Source: Maridesulfovibrio sp. (GTDB taxonomy: Bacteria > Desulfobacterota > Desulfovibrionia > Desulfovibrionales > Desulfovibrionaceae). From it: 64,000 nucleotides of DNA. The position numbers were made by a program, and so were the translations under genes. Below, piece after piece: positions 18,310-26,796 of the stretch; positions within the stretch are counted from its first letter, which is position 1, and each line of letters starts with the position of its first letter. The DNA is taken from the NCBI RefSeq assembly GCF_963678865.1, contig NZ_OY787459.1, positions 1,144,501 to 1,208,500 on the forward strand, in the 5' to 3' direction. Under the pieces are notes generated by a model. It saw only the letters and a program-made list of their open reading frames with translations. It did no database searches and was not told where the DNA came from.

Positions 18310-18384
18310 GCCGGGAGTGGTGAAATGTCCAAGGCTTTGGCCTAAACTAGCCAGCCCCACCTACGAGGGGTTCGAACTCCCGGC
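18310..18384 (+). ncRNA. C4-like antisense RNA of the antirepressor locus
   Basis: The segment begins GCCGGGAG (18310-18317) and ends CTCCCGGC (18377-18384), closing an 8-bp stem followed by ATCTTTT. Inside lie a TTGGC/GCCAG hairpin and the exposed CCTACGAGGGGTTCGA stretch. CCTACGA (18360-18366) and TTCGA (18371-18375) are complementary to TCGTAGG (18417-18423) and TCGAA (18409-18413) at the ribosome site of the next gene. Structure, length and placement directly upstream of a P22-type antirepressor match the C4 antisense RNA family of phages P1 and P7. A tRNA is excluded because no separate T stem exists. Confidence 0.8.
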
Positions 18385-18408
18385 ATCTTTTATCCTGAAA
18401 GGTGCTGC

Positions 18409-18427
18409 TCGAAAAATCGTAGGAGAG
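18409..18427 (+). promoter_or_regulatory. C4 target at the antirepressor ribosome-binding site
   Basis: TCGAA and TCGTAGG lie here, and TCGTAGG runs into the Shine-Dalgarno AGGAGAG (18421-18427), 5 bases before ATG 18433. Pairing with the C4-like RNA would cover the ribosome site and block antirepressor synthesis in the lysogen. Confidence 0.65.
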
Positions 18428-18432
18428 AACCA

Positions 18433-19098
18433 ATGAGTTCCAAGCTTTCCCCCGTACCCTTTCACGGACACACCCTTTTTATCCTTTCCCATCAGGGCGA
18501 ACCTTACACCCCCATGAAGACAATAGTTGAAAGCATGGGCATGGACTGGACTACCCAAAAGAGAAAAATCAAAACAAATCAAGCTCGTTGGAAAGGGGTT
18601 ATGATGCCCTCTGTTGCTAAAGACGGCAGAGCAAGACAGGCTCTCTGTCTACCAATAAGAATGCTCCCCGCCTTCTTTGCCTCAATTAATCCCAACAAAG
18701 TTCACAATCCTGACACCCGAAAACAAGTAGTCCTCTTTCAAAAGGAGTGTGACAACGCGCTTTGGGATTATTGGAACAGCGGTTCCGCTATTAATCCCCG
18801 AACATACCCTGCGCCTGCCTCAGTCCAAAAAGAGCCTTCTTTGCTTGATTTCATCATTCAGGCTCAGAAGAACATGAACACCCCCATAGACCTTACCCCG
18901 GTCAAGCTTCGCCAGAACATTGTCCATAAGCTGGTTATGCCCACCTCGCTAAATCCCTCACCGGGAGAACTTGCCGTATTTAATAACCTTGTCCATTCAA
19001 TTGATCGCAGTGTGAGGGACGTAGAGGACGCTTTACTACAAATGCAAGCTGGCCTCCGGGACTTGGAGTCCTTTGTACGTATGATTTCAAAGAGCTAA
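18433..19098 (+). CDS. ant: Phage antirepressor, P22 AR N-terminal domain
   Basis: 221 residues. The N-terminal 120 residues (PFHGHTLFILSHQGEPYTPMK, then IVESMGMDWTTQKRK and LPIRMLPAFFASINP) are the P22 antirepressor N-terminal domain, and the C-terminal 100 residues are helical. Ant proteins bind and inactivate CI-type repressors. It stands on the plus strand within leftward structural genes, like the P22 immI locus, and is directly preceded by a C4-like antisense RNA. With a repressor that seems unable to self-cleave, this protein is the likely induction switch. Confidence 0.9.
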   Translation: MSSKLSPVPFHGHTLFILSHQGEPYTPMKTIVESMGMDWTTQKRKIKTNQARWKGVMMPSVAKDGRARQALCLPIRMLPAFFASINPNKVHNPDTRKQVVLFQKECDNALWDYWNSGSAINPRTYPAPASVQKEPSLLDFIIQAQKNMNTPIDLTPVKLRQNIVHKLVMPTSLNPSPGELAVFNNLVHSIDRSVRDVEDALLQMQAGLRDLESFVRMISKS

Positions 19099-19109
19099 AA
19101 GGGGACATT

Positions 19110-19286
19110 ATGCACATTGAATTCGACAGCGAGACAGAGATTATTGACGACATTTACTATCTTGCCAGTGCATTGGAAGATATTATCACCTACACACTAC
19201 CTGAAGTTGAATCAAAAGCCCTAACATCAGTTGCCGCCATGCTGGCCCGTGGGATTCAGGATGGAGCCAACGAGTTGAGTGGTTAG
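19110..19286 (+). CDS. Small acidic hypothetical protein after antirepressor
   Basis: 58 residues, acidic (pattern EFDSETEIIDDIYYLASALED), with a C-terminal amphipathic helix. GGGGA lies 6 bases before ATG and the gene starts 11 bases after the ant stop, so it shares the ant transcript and ends just before a strong terminator. No family recognised; could modulate antirepressor. Confidence 0.65.
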   Translation: MHIEFDSETEIIDDIYYLASALEDIITYTLPEVESKALTSVAAMLARGIQDGANELSG

Positions 19287-19293
19287 TTTTATG

Positions 19294-19325
19294 GCCCCCG
19301 GTCTGTTGACCGGGGGCTTTCCTTT
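19294..19325 (+). terminator. Strong terminator of the antirepressor operon
   Basis: GCCCCCGGTC (19294-19303) pairs perfectly with GACCGGGGGC (19308-19317) around TGTT, followed by TTTCCTTTTC. Ends the plus-strand ant transcript. Confidence 0.85.
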
Positions 19326-19379
19326 TCATTTGCCAAACTTAACAATTCTTGATTATTATCCCTGTCAAAGGAAAACATC

Positions 19380-19706
19380 ATGAAAAAGCTAATTACAATT
19401 TTATTGCTGAGCCTGCTGGTCAGTTGCGCCAGCAAAAAGCCCCGCCTTTCACAAGAAGAACTGCGGCGCATTCGCACTCAGCCCGTTGTGGTTGATATTA
19501 GCAAATCACCTGAAACCAGCACCAGCAAAGAATTGCCTTCTCATAATGGGACTATCAATATTACTAAATATTCCCAGACTGCCGAGGAGAAGAAGCAGGC
19601 AAAACAGGACGCTCGTGACAATGTAAATCAAGTTCTTTCTGTTGGGACCGATATCCTTTTACAAGGCGTTGTGGGGTGGCCTATACCTAAAAGCTTAAAA
19701 GACTAA
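19380..19706 (+). CDS. Phage-encoded lipoprotein, candidate superinfection-exclusion factor
   Basis: 108 residues with signal MKKLITILLLSLLVSC, lipobox LVSC and mature N-terminal Cys16. The mature part is hydrophilic, with a Lys/Gln-rich helix and a C-terminal mildly hydrophobic GTDILLQGVVGWPIP. AAGGA lies upstream of ATG. Plus-strand single gene inserted among leftward virion genes, a classic moron position; such lipoproteins often act in lysogens to block infection. Function is inferred from context only. Confidence 0.7.
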   Translation: MKKLITILLLSLLVSCASKKPRLSQEELRRIRTQPVVVDISKSPETSTSKELPSHNGTINITKYSQTAEEKKQAKQDARDNVNQVLSVGTDILLQGVVGWPIPKSLKD

Positions 19707-19720
19707 ATCTCATATGCTTT

Positions 19721-20836
19721 TTAGGTGTTCGAATGAAAGGTCTGCCACCACTGCGGATAAGTCCAGCTTAGTCCCGGCCTTTGCTCGACAGGGTTAAACA
19801 TGGCTTGAACCTTGGCAGGATCAGAGAAGAATTGATCCGCTCCGTTTCCCTCTCCTGCAAACTCGTTAGGAGTTGACATTTTTTCAGCCCGGTCAAGCAT
19901 TGATGAATAAACATCCTGATTATAGCCATTTACTTTGCCGTCAAACCCCAAATCAAACAACGATTGACCGCCGGGAGCGATTCCCATTGTTTCAATATCA
20001 GTGCTGTAATCAAATAGGTCTGCCATCCCTCCAAGAGGGGAGGCACCCACGGCAAGGGCTTTAGCGGCGTCTATCCCTATATGCGGGACGCTCATTGGCG
20101 CAAGTCCTGACATAAAATTGCCTATTTTTTTGTATGAAATATCAGTGGTATTAGGCGCACCACCGAAAAGCCCAGACAAAGACCCAAACCCCGGCATAAC
20201 GCCCAACGCCTGCATGCTTCCGTACATCTGGCCTTTGGTTGTAAGCTCAAGGTCCCCTTTGTCGTTATATCCAACCAGCCCCCGGCTTAAATAATCTTTC
20301 GCAAGTCCCGGCTGAGTCTCCACTTTGTCCGGCTCCTTACCAAACGAACTGAACAGCCCATCAATCCAGCCGGACGCCTTGTGACTTGTCGAAAGCCCGG
20401 AGGTATCAAGGCCGTATGTCTCCCGAAGGCTTTCAAGGTCTCCATAATTCACTGCATCGGTAATATCCTGCCGGATTCCGCGCACCGTCCCTACGTCAAG
20501 CGGGTTCACGTCAGGTAGGTTTTGACTTAAGAAGTCTTGTCGGGCCTTATATTCGTTTTGCAACCGGGACTGTCTTTTTGCTGCATTATAAAAAGCTTTC
20601 TCCCGCGCAACTCCTGTCGGATCGCTCCAACCATGGGCGGTGGTCATGCGTCCATTGCCAGTTAGACTTTCTTTTGTCAGGGCGTTTGAAACCTCGTGCC
20701 AGCCGTCAACAGCATTCCATGAAGAATGAGTGTTTCCGTTACCCTTATTACGAGAGTTGCGAGGATCGGAACTACCTCCGTCCGCATTGCCCATGCTCCC
20801 GGCCCGGCCTCCGCTAGCTGTGCCATTAAATCCCAT
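19721..20836 (-). CDS. Hypothetical virion-region protein
   Basis: 371 residues, rich in Gly, Asn and Ser at the N-terminus (SGGRAGSMGNADGGSSDPR) and in Gly and Met later, without an enzyme motif or clear TM helix. It abuts the tail nozzle candidate upstream by one base and precedes the ejection genes, so a head-tail or internal virion role is likely. No homologue recognised. Confidence 0.55.
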   Translation of the reverse strand: MGFNGTASGGRAGSMGNADGGSSDPRNSRNKGNGNTHSSWNAVDGWHEVSNALTKESLTGNGRMTTAHGWSDPTGVAREKAFYNAAKRQSRLQNEYKARQDFLSQNLPDVNPLDVGTVRGIRQDITDAVNYGDLESLRETYGLDTSGLSTSHKASGWIDGLFSSFGKEPDKVETQPGLAKDYLSRGLVGYNDKGDLELTTKGQMYGSMQALGVMPGFGSLSGLFGGAPNTTDISYKKIGNFMSGLAPMSVPHIGIDAAKALAVGASPLGGMADLFDYSTDIETMGIAPGGQSLFDLGFDGKVNGYNQDVYSSMLDRAEKMSTPNEFAGEGNGADQFFSDPAKVQAMFNPVEQRPGLSWTYPQWWQTFHSNT

Positions 20837-22327
20837 TTAAACCTCCCGTACACTTGCGCATACTGAATTAACTGCTACCCGGCATCCAGAATGAGTTCTC
20901 AGCTGAAACATTAAGCCCTTGCCTCTAAATTTAGAGCGGCATACGTCTTGCCCTGAAGTTGAGGAATCAAGGCCATAAGTTGCATCAACTACACTTGTGT
21001 CCGCATCGTAAAGCTCTTGCTGGGCTGAACCGCTAACGGTATCGAAGCTCTGTAGCAACACCTTGTTTTCAGCGTTCCCGGCGTACACCTCAAGATTGTA
21101 TGAGCCTGAGGTGATATAATCCACGTTGACCTTTGTTCCGGCCTCAAGAAAAAGGTCTTTCCCGTTACTGGTTTCGAACAACTTAAACCGGGTCACGCCC
21201 CAAAGGTTGTAGGCGACACCGGGGGCAACCTCGTCTGTTCCAGCGGTATGCATTTCATAAAGATAGCCGGACTCGGAGCCGAGATAAATTTTGCCACCAG
21301 CCTCACAGACACAATTCAAGCCCTTAAAGTCTGCGGCCTCCCATTCTGTAAAACCGTGACGAGGGTTGAAAATGTGAAATTCCTTCAGGCCACCACCCTT
21401 GAAGATACAGACCAGCGCACCAAGGGAGGGAACCCACGTCAGGCTGATTGTTTCAGCATTCCGGCAAAACCTGCGAAACTCGGAAGCCATGGTGAAACCA
21501 ATCTCGGAGTCCACAGCAACGTCCCCGTAAGTATCGGTAGGAAAGAGCCTGGAAAATCCGTCCGTATCTATATAGTAGACAGCATTGCCAAGACTCTTAA
21601 TTGCATGAGGACCAATTGCAGCATTTTCAGCGGAAAGCAGAATGGTGGACCATGCCGAAGCATCCCCAGCCAAACTTACACCATAGAGCCGCTTTTCATC
21701 ACTGGAAGACTTAGAGACAACAAGCTTGTCGTGCAGAGTCGCAAAGCCGTTGACCTTGAGACCGTCACCATACCCGGCTGGAATTTTGTAGCCGCCGTCT
21801 TCTGCTGTCCATTTGTCGTGGTTCTCCGCTGCTGAAAGAAAAAAGTAGTCCGGCATGTCTTCAGAGTTGGAAACCAAACGGTTGTTGACTTCCTTCACCG
21901 CAGTAGGCTTTGTGGGTGACCCGGCAAGGGTTGATACGGTTGTACCGTCATATGCTTTCAAGCCTTCCCCGCTGTCAGCTATAATCAGCTTTGAATTAAA
22001 GGTGACTATCTGCGGATTATTGCTTTCCAGTGTTGCCACCTCCTCCCATGCAACCCCATTCAGTTTATATAACTTCCCAGCAGACACGCACATTACGTAG
22101 CTGAATGGTTCCGCGCCTGCCATGCCTCCGAAATGGCACAAGGCATTAATTCCACCGGGAAGAGCTGAAGCCGTAACACATTTAAAGCCGGGACGGGTGG
22201 AAAGCTTGCTTGTGCCGGGGTCGTAATAAACGTTGTAGCCTCGGCTCAAGGCATTTTCTGAAATGTTTGCTGCACTGGCTGATTTATCTACCCCTGCAAC
22301 GGGAGTCATTACCAAAGGAACTGCCAT
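20837..22327 (-). CDS. Putative tail nozzle / tail stabilization protein (beta-propeller-like)
   Basis: 496 residues composed of repeated beta units, with blade-like motifs such as GINALCHFGG, NPQIVTFNSKLIIAD, KLVVSKSSSDEKRLYG and GGKIYLGSESGYLYEM. Such mosaics are typical of podovirus nozzle proteins (P22 gp10, T7 gp12 group). It follows the connector and ADP-ribosyltransferase-like genes in transcription order. Identification rests on fold-like repeats and order. Confidence 0.6.
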   Translation of the reverse strand: MAVPLVMTPVAGVDKSASAANISENALSRGYNVYYDPGTSKLSTRPGFKCVTASALPGGINALCHFGGMAGAEPFSYVMCVSAGKLYKLNGVAWEEVATLESNNPQIVTFNSKLIIADSGEGLKAYDGTTVSTLAGSPTKPTAVKEVNNRLVSNSEDMPDYFFLSAAENHDKWTAEDGGYKIPAGYGDGLKVNGFATLHDKLVVSKSSSDEKRLYGVSLAGDASAWSTILLSAENAAIGPHAIKSLGNAVYYIDTDGFSRLFPTDTYGDVAVDSEIGFTMASEFRRFCRNAETISLTWVPSLGALVCIFKGGGLKEFHIFNPRHGFTEWEAADFKGLNCVCEAGGKIYLGSESGYLYEMHTAGTDEVAPGVAYNLWGVTRFKLFETSNGKDLFLEAGTKVNVDYITSGSYNLEVYAGNAENKVLLQSFDTVSGSAQQELYDADTSVVDATYGLDSSTSGQDVCRSKFRGKGLMFQLRTHSGCRVAVNSVCASVREV

Positions 22328-22388
22328 ATATTTTTACCTTGAAATCGTTTTTTGCTGTGATATGATTTGTTCAACAACGGAGATTAAT

Positions 22389-22727
22389 ATGCAGAGCATC
22401 CCCATAAAAAAGGCTTGGAAGAAGCCGAAAAGAATATTTTTCAGACAATTGAAAAAGGGTGATTCATATTACTACGAGCGTTCAAAGATTGATGCCCTCG
22501 GCAAAGCCATAACCTCCTTTGAGCGCATAGAATCCTACGGCGGGGGGTGGCACGCTATGGCCTATCTGGGGACAGACGAAAACGACCAGCCCGTTTTTTT
22601 TGCCGTTGGAAGCTGGAAGCCATGCTGGTCAAAAGCTGACGCAGAGGCAGAGCTTAAGCGCGTCTTGTTCGAAGACGGTCAATTTGTTCCTGAAAATATC
22701 CTTACTATCACCCCGAAAGCCGCCTAA
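22389..22727 (+). CDS. Hypothetical plus-strand moron gene
   Basis: 112 residues, basic N-terminus (PIKKAWKKPKR), mixed alpha/beta, no family recognised. ATG at 22389 is chosen because GGAG lies 6-7 bases upstream; an upstream in-frame ATG overlaps the divergent virion gene. It is inserted between two leftward virion genes and converges on the next one with a 4-base overlap, as morons do. Confidence 0.65.
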   Translation: MQSIPIKKAWKKPKRIFFRQLKKGDSYYYERSKIDALGKAITSFERIESYGGGWHAMAYLGTDENDQPVFFAVGSWKPCWSKADAEAELKRVLFEDGQFVPENILTITPKAA

Positions 22728-23743
22728 ATAACCCCAAAGGGATTAAGAAGTGTATCGTATGCAAATGGGCCGGGTTCACTTTGAGTCCGGCTTTTTTCAT
22801 GAGGAACAGCCGGGATAGTCCCCCGCATAAAGTCCCCAGTATCCCCAAACTCACCGCTGTTGAATAATGACTTGAACTGATTGGGGTTCTTGATTGCAAT
22901 CACGTTTCCCACATCGTCATGGTCATACCTGCCGTCTCTGACATTTTTTACAAACAAAGCATCATATTCTGGCTTTCTGGCCTCCTTAGCTATTTCTTCA
23001 AAAACTCCCTTTTCATATCCCATAGAGCCTGCATCATAAATAAACGGATTTTCCGCCCTGACATAACCGGGCAAAACCCGTGGGTGCTGCCCTTCTGGGA
23101 CAGTACCTGCCTGAATCATATCCACAAACTTATTCAACTTCTTCCCGTAGGCATAACTGCTGGCAATATCTCCATGGTCACTGAGCCATGCCGCAAAGTC
23201 TAAAGCGTCAGCATTGCCTGTATTGGAACCGGAGTAACGCACGTCAAAAGCATCAAAGAGCGGGGCATTGGTCCCACTCATAAAAAAGGGCTGTAAATCC
23301 CCTTCCCCTGCTCCGAGGATAACAGCCCCCCTGCCCCATCTTTCAAAGTTCAAAGCCCTTTCCGGGTGATCCAACGGCAACCAGTAGGAAAGCGGCCCTA
23401 ACTCCTGCCGTGCAGCTTTCGGCAGTTTCCCCCCAAACATGCCCAACATTCCCCCCGAATTGCGGGGAGTGGAAAGCATACCCACGTCCATCAGGGCTGC
23501 GGTCATTTCGCCGGGGTCATACCCGTTGCCCTCGTAAGCAGACTGCATGCCATTGCCGAGTGATCGCAAACTTTCAAAAGGGTCCTTTATAGCCATACGC
23601 CCAACACTTCCCGCTGCTGCGCCCAGCACATTTGCGGGACTTAAGGGCAAATCAACAGGATCTTGGTTCCATGTTGCCTGTGCCGCCTGAAGTGGGGACG
23701 TCCGACGGCTAGCCTCTTCAAATAAATCCTCAATAAAACCCAT
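22724..23743 (-). CDS. Virion-module protein with ADP-ribosyltransferase-like C-terminal domain
   Basis: 339 residues. The first 120 are Ala/Gly-rich and likely a virion anchor. From about 150 the sequence follows the ART pattern of phage polyvalent-protein domains: FFMSGTNAP, FDVRYSGSNTGNADALDF, AAWLSDHGDIASSYA, then NPFIYDAG, YDALFVKNVRDG and VIAIKNPNQFKSLFN. Related domains transfer ADP-ribose from NAD to host proteins on entry (compare T4 Alt). Between connector and nozzle genes, so it may be packaged and injected. Enzyme activity is unproven. Confidence 0.65.
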   Translation of the reverse strand: MGFIEDLFEEASRRTSPLQAAQATWNQDPVDLPLSPANVLGAAAGSVGRMAIKDPFESLRSLGNGMQSAYEGNGYDPGEMTAALMDVGMLSTPRNSGGMLGMFGGKLPKAARQELGPLSYWLPLDHPERALNFERWGRGAVILGAGEGDLQPFFMSGTNAPLFDAFDVRYSGSNTGNADALDFAAWLSDHGDIASSYAYGKKLNKFVDMIQAGTVPEGQHPRVLPGYVRAENPFIYDAGSMGYEKGVFEEIAKEARKPEYDALFVKNVRDGRYDHDDVGNVIAIKNPNQFKSLFNSGEFGDTGDFMRGTIPAVPHEKSRTQSEPGPFAYDTLLNPFGVI

Positions 23744-24361
23744 CTACGGTAGCCACCCCCTACGCCTCACTACATTCACGGATTGTGAGCCGTATGTATT
23801 CAAAATATTGTTCTCAAGGTCCTTGAGCAATTCAAGGTCTGCCGCCGTTTCGTCTCGGTCAACCTTCCGCGCCCGAAGTGAGGCATACTCAAGGATAAGT
23901 TCATCAAGTTGCCCATCCCACGGCATAACCGCGCCGTCAGCTTTCAGGGATTCAAGGTCTGCGCCCTTAAAATAACGAAGCCTCAGTGTTGTTTCTGCTG
24001 TGGGAACTCCCTGAATTACAAGCTCAGACCCTTCAAGCATATACTGGCTTGCTTCCTGAGGGCTTGCACTCCCTTCCCATTCCTCTTCACTGACTTTAAG
24101 AACCTTGGCTTTCGTTCCCAGATTCCACAGCCCTATATCTGTCAGGAACCCAACAGGAAGCGGCTTTGCGGATTCCCCGGCAGCAAAAACAAGATCAGCC
24201 TTCCCCTTGATGAATTGCAGATTGTTACGCCTGCCCACATGTACAGCACGGGTCACGGCCTGAGAAATAAACCGGATCAGCTGCTTGTCGCTCCAGCGGG
24301 TTTTGTACTCGTCTGAAAGCTCGTGCCGAATATTCTCTATTACTGCTGCTACTGTTGCCAT
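23744..24361 (-). CDS. Head-tail connector / adaptor protein (P22 gp4-like)
   Basis: 205 residues, helical, with the typical adaptor opening VAAVIENIRHELSDEYKTRWSD followed by IRFISQAVTRAVHVGRR and LDELILEYASLRARK. Such proteins extend the portal ring and prepare it for tail attachment. Placed just after the capsid block and a small protein, as expected for this role. No lysozyme-type motif is visible. Confidence 0.7.
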   Translation of the reverse strand: MATVAAVIENIRHELSDEYKTRWSDKQLIRFISQAVTRAVHVGRRNNLQFIKGKADLVFAAGESAKPLPVGFLTDIGLWNLGTKAKVLKVSEEEWEGSASPQEASQYMLEGSELVIQGVPTAETTLRLRYFKGADLESLKADGAVMPWDGQLDELILEYASLRARKVDRDETAADLELLKDLENNILNTYGSQSVNVVRRRGWLP

Positions 24362-24362
24362 A

Positions 24363-24677
24363 TTACTTCACGATGATTCGCCCGGTGTGCCCGGTGTCGA
24401 TGTTATTTACTGTCCTGTACTCAGGGTTTTCAGCAAGAAAGCCCTTAAGCCCTGTCCCGGTCAATGGTTCACCCTGCTCGTCTGCAATGCGCAGCATTTC
24501 GAAAAACTCAGCAAGGGGAACCTCGCCGATTACCCGCTGGTTTCGTCCATCGGAGAACCCGTTACAGCCAGACAACCGCTCAAAGTAAGCCTGCTCCATA
24601 ATGGGAACAGCATCATAGGTTGTTACACGGGTAAGGGTATGGGTCTTTTCGTCAATATGAATATCATTTCTGAGCAT
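24363..24677 (-). CDS. Small hypothetical protein of the head module
   Basis: 104 residues, soluble, acidic, with no recognised domain. AAGGTG lies 4 bases before ATG. Lies between capsid and connector, one base from the connector start, so a head completion or decoration role is possible. Confidence 0.6.
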   Translation of the reverse strand: MLRNDIHIDEKTHTLTRVTTYDAVPIMEQAYFERLSGCNGFSDGRNQRVIGEVPLAEFFEMLRIADEQGEPLTGTGLKGFLAENPEYRTVNNIDTGHTGRIIVK

Positions 24678-24731
24678 TTAGCACCTTAAGGCAGGACCAC
24701 CGAAGCAGCCCCGCCATTATCAAAAAGGAGA

Positions 24732-25694
24732 TTAGGAGACCTTGGCACGGGTCAAGTTTTCAATGGAGCCGACAGCCTTTTTGCTGTGACACTTGAGGGT
24801 TTTTTCAGTCACCAGCTGATACTTGTCACCGTCCCCGGTTTTCGCCAGAGATTCACGCTTAAGACCACGGCCCTTGAGGGTCAGCATCTTGAACAGGGCC
24901 TTGTCGTAAATCAAAACACGGTCATAGAGTGTTCCAGTGTCGTCCACCGGAGCAATGGTACGGGTGGGGATAACCGCAACAACACCAAAATCGGTTTCAA
25001 TCAAACGCACAGCCATGACAACCTTTTTACGGTCAGCATTGGCGTTGAAGGTCAGACGGCCCCCATCGGTAAACTTGCTGATCTTGCGTTTCTGGGCAGG
25101 CGGAGCAAGTACGGTGGTAGGGTCTGCACCCTGTTCCCACATGGACTGAAGAACATCGGTCATGATTTCTTCAGTGATATGGTTGGTTGCTGCGGGGGTG
25201 TCTTCAAAGTTATAGAAGTTGCCGGAATCCTGATCTACCCAGCCGAAAGCACCGAGCATTTTACGGGCGGTCACGGTGTCGCCTACAACCTTTGTGGCAT
25301 TGTTCAGGGCTGCGTATTCAATATCCTTGGCAATTTCCTTGGTTTTCTTGCCGGACTGATACTTCAGTTCCTTTTTGCGTCCGTGAAGCTTGGAAGCCTT
25401 CAGGGTGCCGGAAATGAACAGGGCCTTTTTCAGAATCTGGGTTACGTTACCCAGACGATCAGGAGGGGTGCATTCCTCGGCGTCAGTATCTGCCCCTTCA
25501 ACGTGGGCGTTCTCGCCAGCGTCTGCAAGGTCGTCCTCCAGCCAATCCGGGGTTGTGGTGTCACAACCCCCCTTCCCGATGCTGGAAATGAACGGAGTTG
25601 CGGTAGGTGCAATGTTGGTAATGAGTTCGTCCACCTCATCAACAATTGATTTGTCGTAGTTGGTCGAATAAGTAACGGTTTTCACGTCTGCCAT
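24732..25694 (-). CDS. Major capsid protein, SU10/DUF5309 family
   Basis: 320 residues. The opening TYSTNYDKSIVDEVDELIT, then APTATPFISSIG, the central KALFISGTLKA and KTKEIAKDIEYAALNN are hallmarks of the SU10-type HK97-fold capsid family. Start at 25694 is chosen over two upstream in-frame codons because the hairpin-borne AGGA sits 8 bases before it. Follows scaffold and precedes connector genes. Preceded by paired palindromes shared with other virion genes. Confidence 0.9.
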   Translation of the reverse strand: MADVKTVTYSTNYDKSIVDEVDELITNIAPTATPFISSIGKGGCDTTTPDWLEDDLADAGENAHVEGADTDAEECTPPDRLGNVTQILKKALFISGTLKASKLHGRKKELKYQSGKKTKEIAKDIEYAALNNATKVVGDTVTARKMLGAFGWVDQDSGNFYNFEDTPAATNHITEEIMTDVLQSMWEQGADPTTVLAPPAQKRKISKFTDGGRLTFNANADRKKVVMAVRLIETDFGVVAVIPTRTIAPVDDTGTLYDRVLIYDKALFKMLTLKGRGLKRESLAKTGDGDKYQLVTEKTLKCHSKKAVGSIENLTRAKVS

Positions 25695-25742
25695 GTTGTA
25701 CATCCTGTAAAAACACCGCACGTCCTGTGCAGTGGTTAAAAA
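25695..25742 (-). promoter_or_regulatory. Paired palindromes with SD core, upstream of capsid
   Basis: On the mRNA strand GCACAGGACGTGC and TACAGGATGTA are centred 20 bases apart, the second carrying AGGA in its loop 8 bases before ATG. Same element as before the tail fibre and ejection genes. Confidence 0.55.
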
Positions 25743-26783
25743 TTAGTCTCCGAAAACGTCGAACATTTCGCCTGCCGCCATAAGGTCACCCTCTGCGGCC
25801 TTGGCTCCCAAAGCCCTTGCCCTCTCTTTCTGAGTTGGTTGTTGGCTTGGAGCGTCACCGCCACCGCCCTCCAAAATAGGCGCTCTCTGCTGTACCCTTG
25901 TAGGCTGGGGCAGTTGCTGCGGTTGGTCCCCTGTGGGACGCTCACCCTGACGAGCTGCAAGCAGCTGGTCTCTTACCTGTACATAGGTAGGGAAAAACAC
26001 ACGGGGGTTTCTGAGGTTGGCGCGGAGCACAGAACCTTCCGGGGCAAACTTGGCAATCTCTGCCATAACTTCACCACGCATTTCGTCTGCCTGAACAACA
26101 TTTTGCGCCTTGGTCACAGCCGTATGGAATTCCTGTTCTTTCTGGAAGCGGGTTTGCTCCTGCTGAAGACGTCTGCTTTCTTCCTGAACTCCCTGAATTC
26201 TTTTTACAGCTTCACGGGTGGCCTGTTCAATCAGAGCTTCAACGGGGTCTTCCGGCAGAGGCTGTTCTTGCGGAATCTGCCCCGGCATTTGGCCCGTTGC
26301 ATTCATAGGCACCTGACCGGGGTTCGGGTATGGAGCCTGCTGCAAGTTCTGCTGATACTGTGCGAACATCTGACGAAAGCGGGGGTCACTAGCCCATGCT
26401 TGAGCGAGAGGCTGCATAGATTCAAGGCGCATGCGCTCGTTATTCAAATGCTGCTGCTGGGTTGCAAAGTTCTCGCTCTGCTCTGCCAGCTGATTAAGCT
26501 GCTCCTGAGTCAGTTCCCTTTCCTGCCCGGCAACGACCACTTTGTAGGTGGGCTGGGGCTGGGGTTCCTGTGCGGGTTGTCCGGGCTGCTCTTTCTGCTG
26601 GTGTTCAGCCTGCTCCGGGGTGGGGTCACCCTCTTCGGCCTGTTCTTCAGCAGCTTCGGCACGGTCAAAAAGATCGCCAATATCCAGCTCTTCGGATTCT
26701 TCTGGGGTGGTCAATTCTTCCTGTTGTTCTTCTTCGGGGGCTGCTCCACCTTCAATGGGGTTCCCGTTTGCATCAAAAGCCAT
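25743..26783 (-). CDS. Scaffolding protein
   Basis: 346 residues, extremely rich in Glu and Gln, disordered acidic N-terminus (EEEQQEELTTPEESEE), Pro/Gln-rich linker near 150-180, then a basic/helical C-terminus. This profile and its place between portal and capsid mark an assembly scaffold that templates the procapsid and leaves before DNA packaging. Ends 48 bases before the capsid start. Confidence 0.8.
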   Translation of the reverse strand: MAFDANGNPIEGGAAPEEEQQEELTTPEESEELDIGDLFDRAEAAEEQAEEGDPTPEQAEHQQKEQPGQPAQEPQPQPTYKVVVAGQERELTQEQLNQLAEQSENFATQQQHLNNERMRLESMQPLAQAWASDPRFRQMFAQYQQNLQQAPYPNPGQVPMNATGQMPGQIPQEQPLPEDPVEALIEQATREAVKRIQGVQEESRRLQQEQTRFQKEQEFHTAVTKAQNVVQADEMRGEVMAEIAKFAPEGSVLRANLRNPRVFFPTYVQVRDQLLAARQGERPTGDQPQQLPQPTRVQQRAPILEGGGGDAPSQQPTQKERARALGAKAAEGDLMAAGEMFDVFGD

Positions 26784-26796
26784 AATCCCTCCTTGG

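Noticed and set aside
18310..18384. tRNA-like sequence upstream of the antirepressor
   Set aside because: The T-loop-like TTCGAAC is followed by only seven bases before the end, so there is no separate T stem and acceptor; the C4-like fold explains it better.
24786..25649. 287-codon plus-strand frame opposite the capsid gene
   Set aside because: Capsid frame has family signatures; the opposite frame is a typical antisense shadow.
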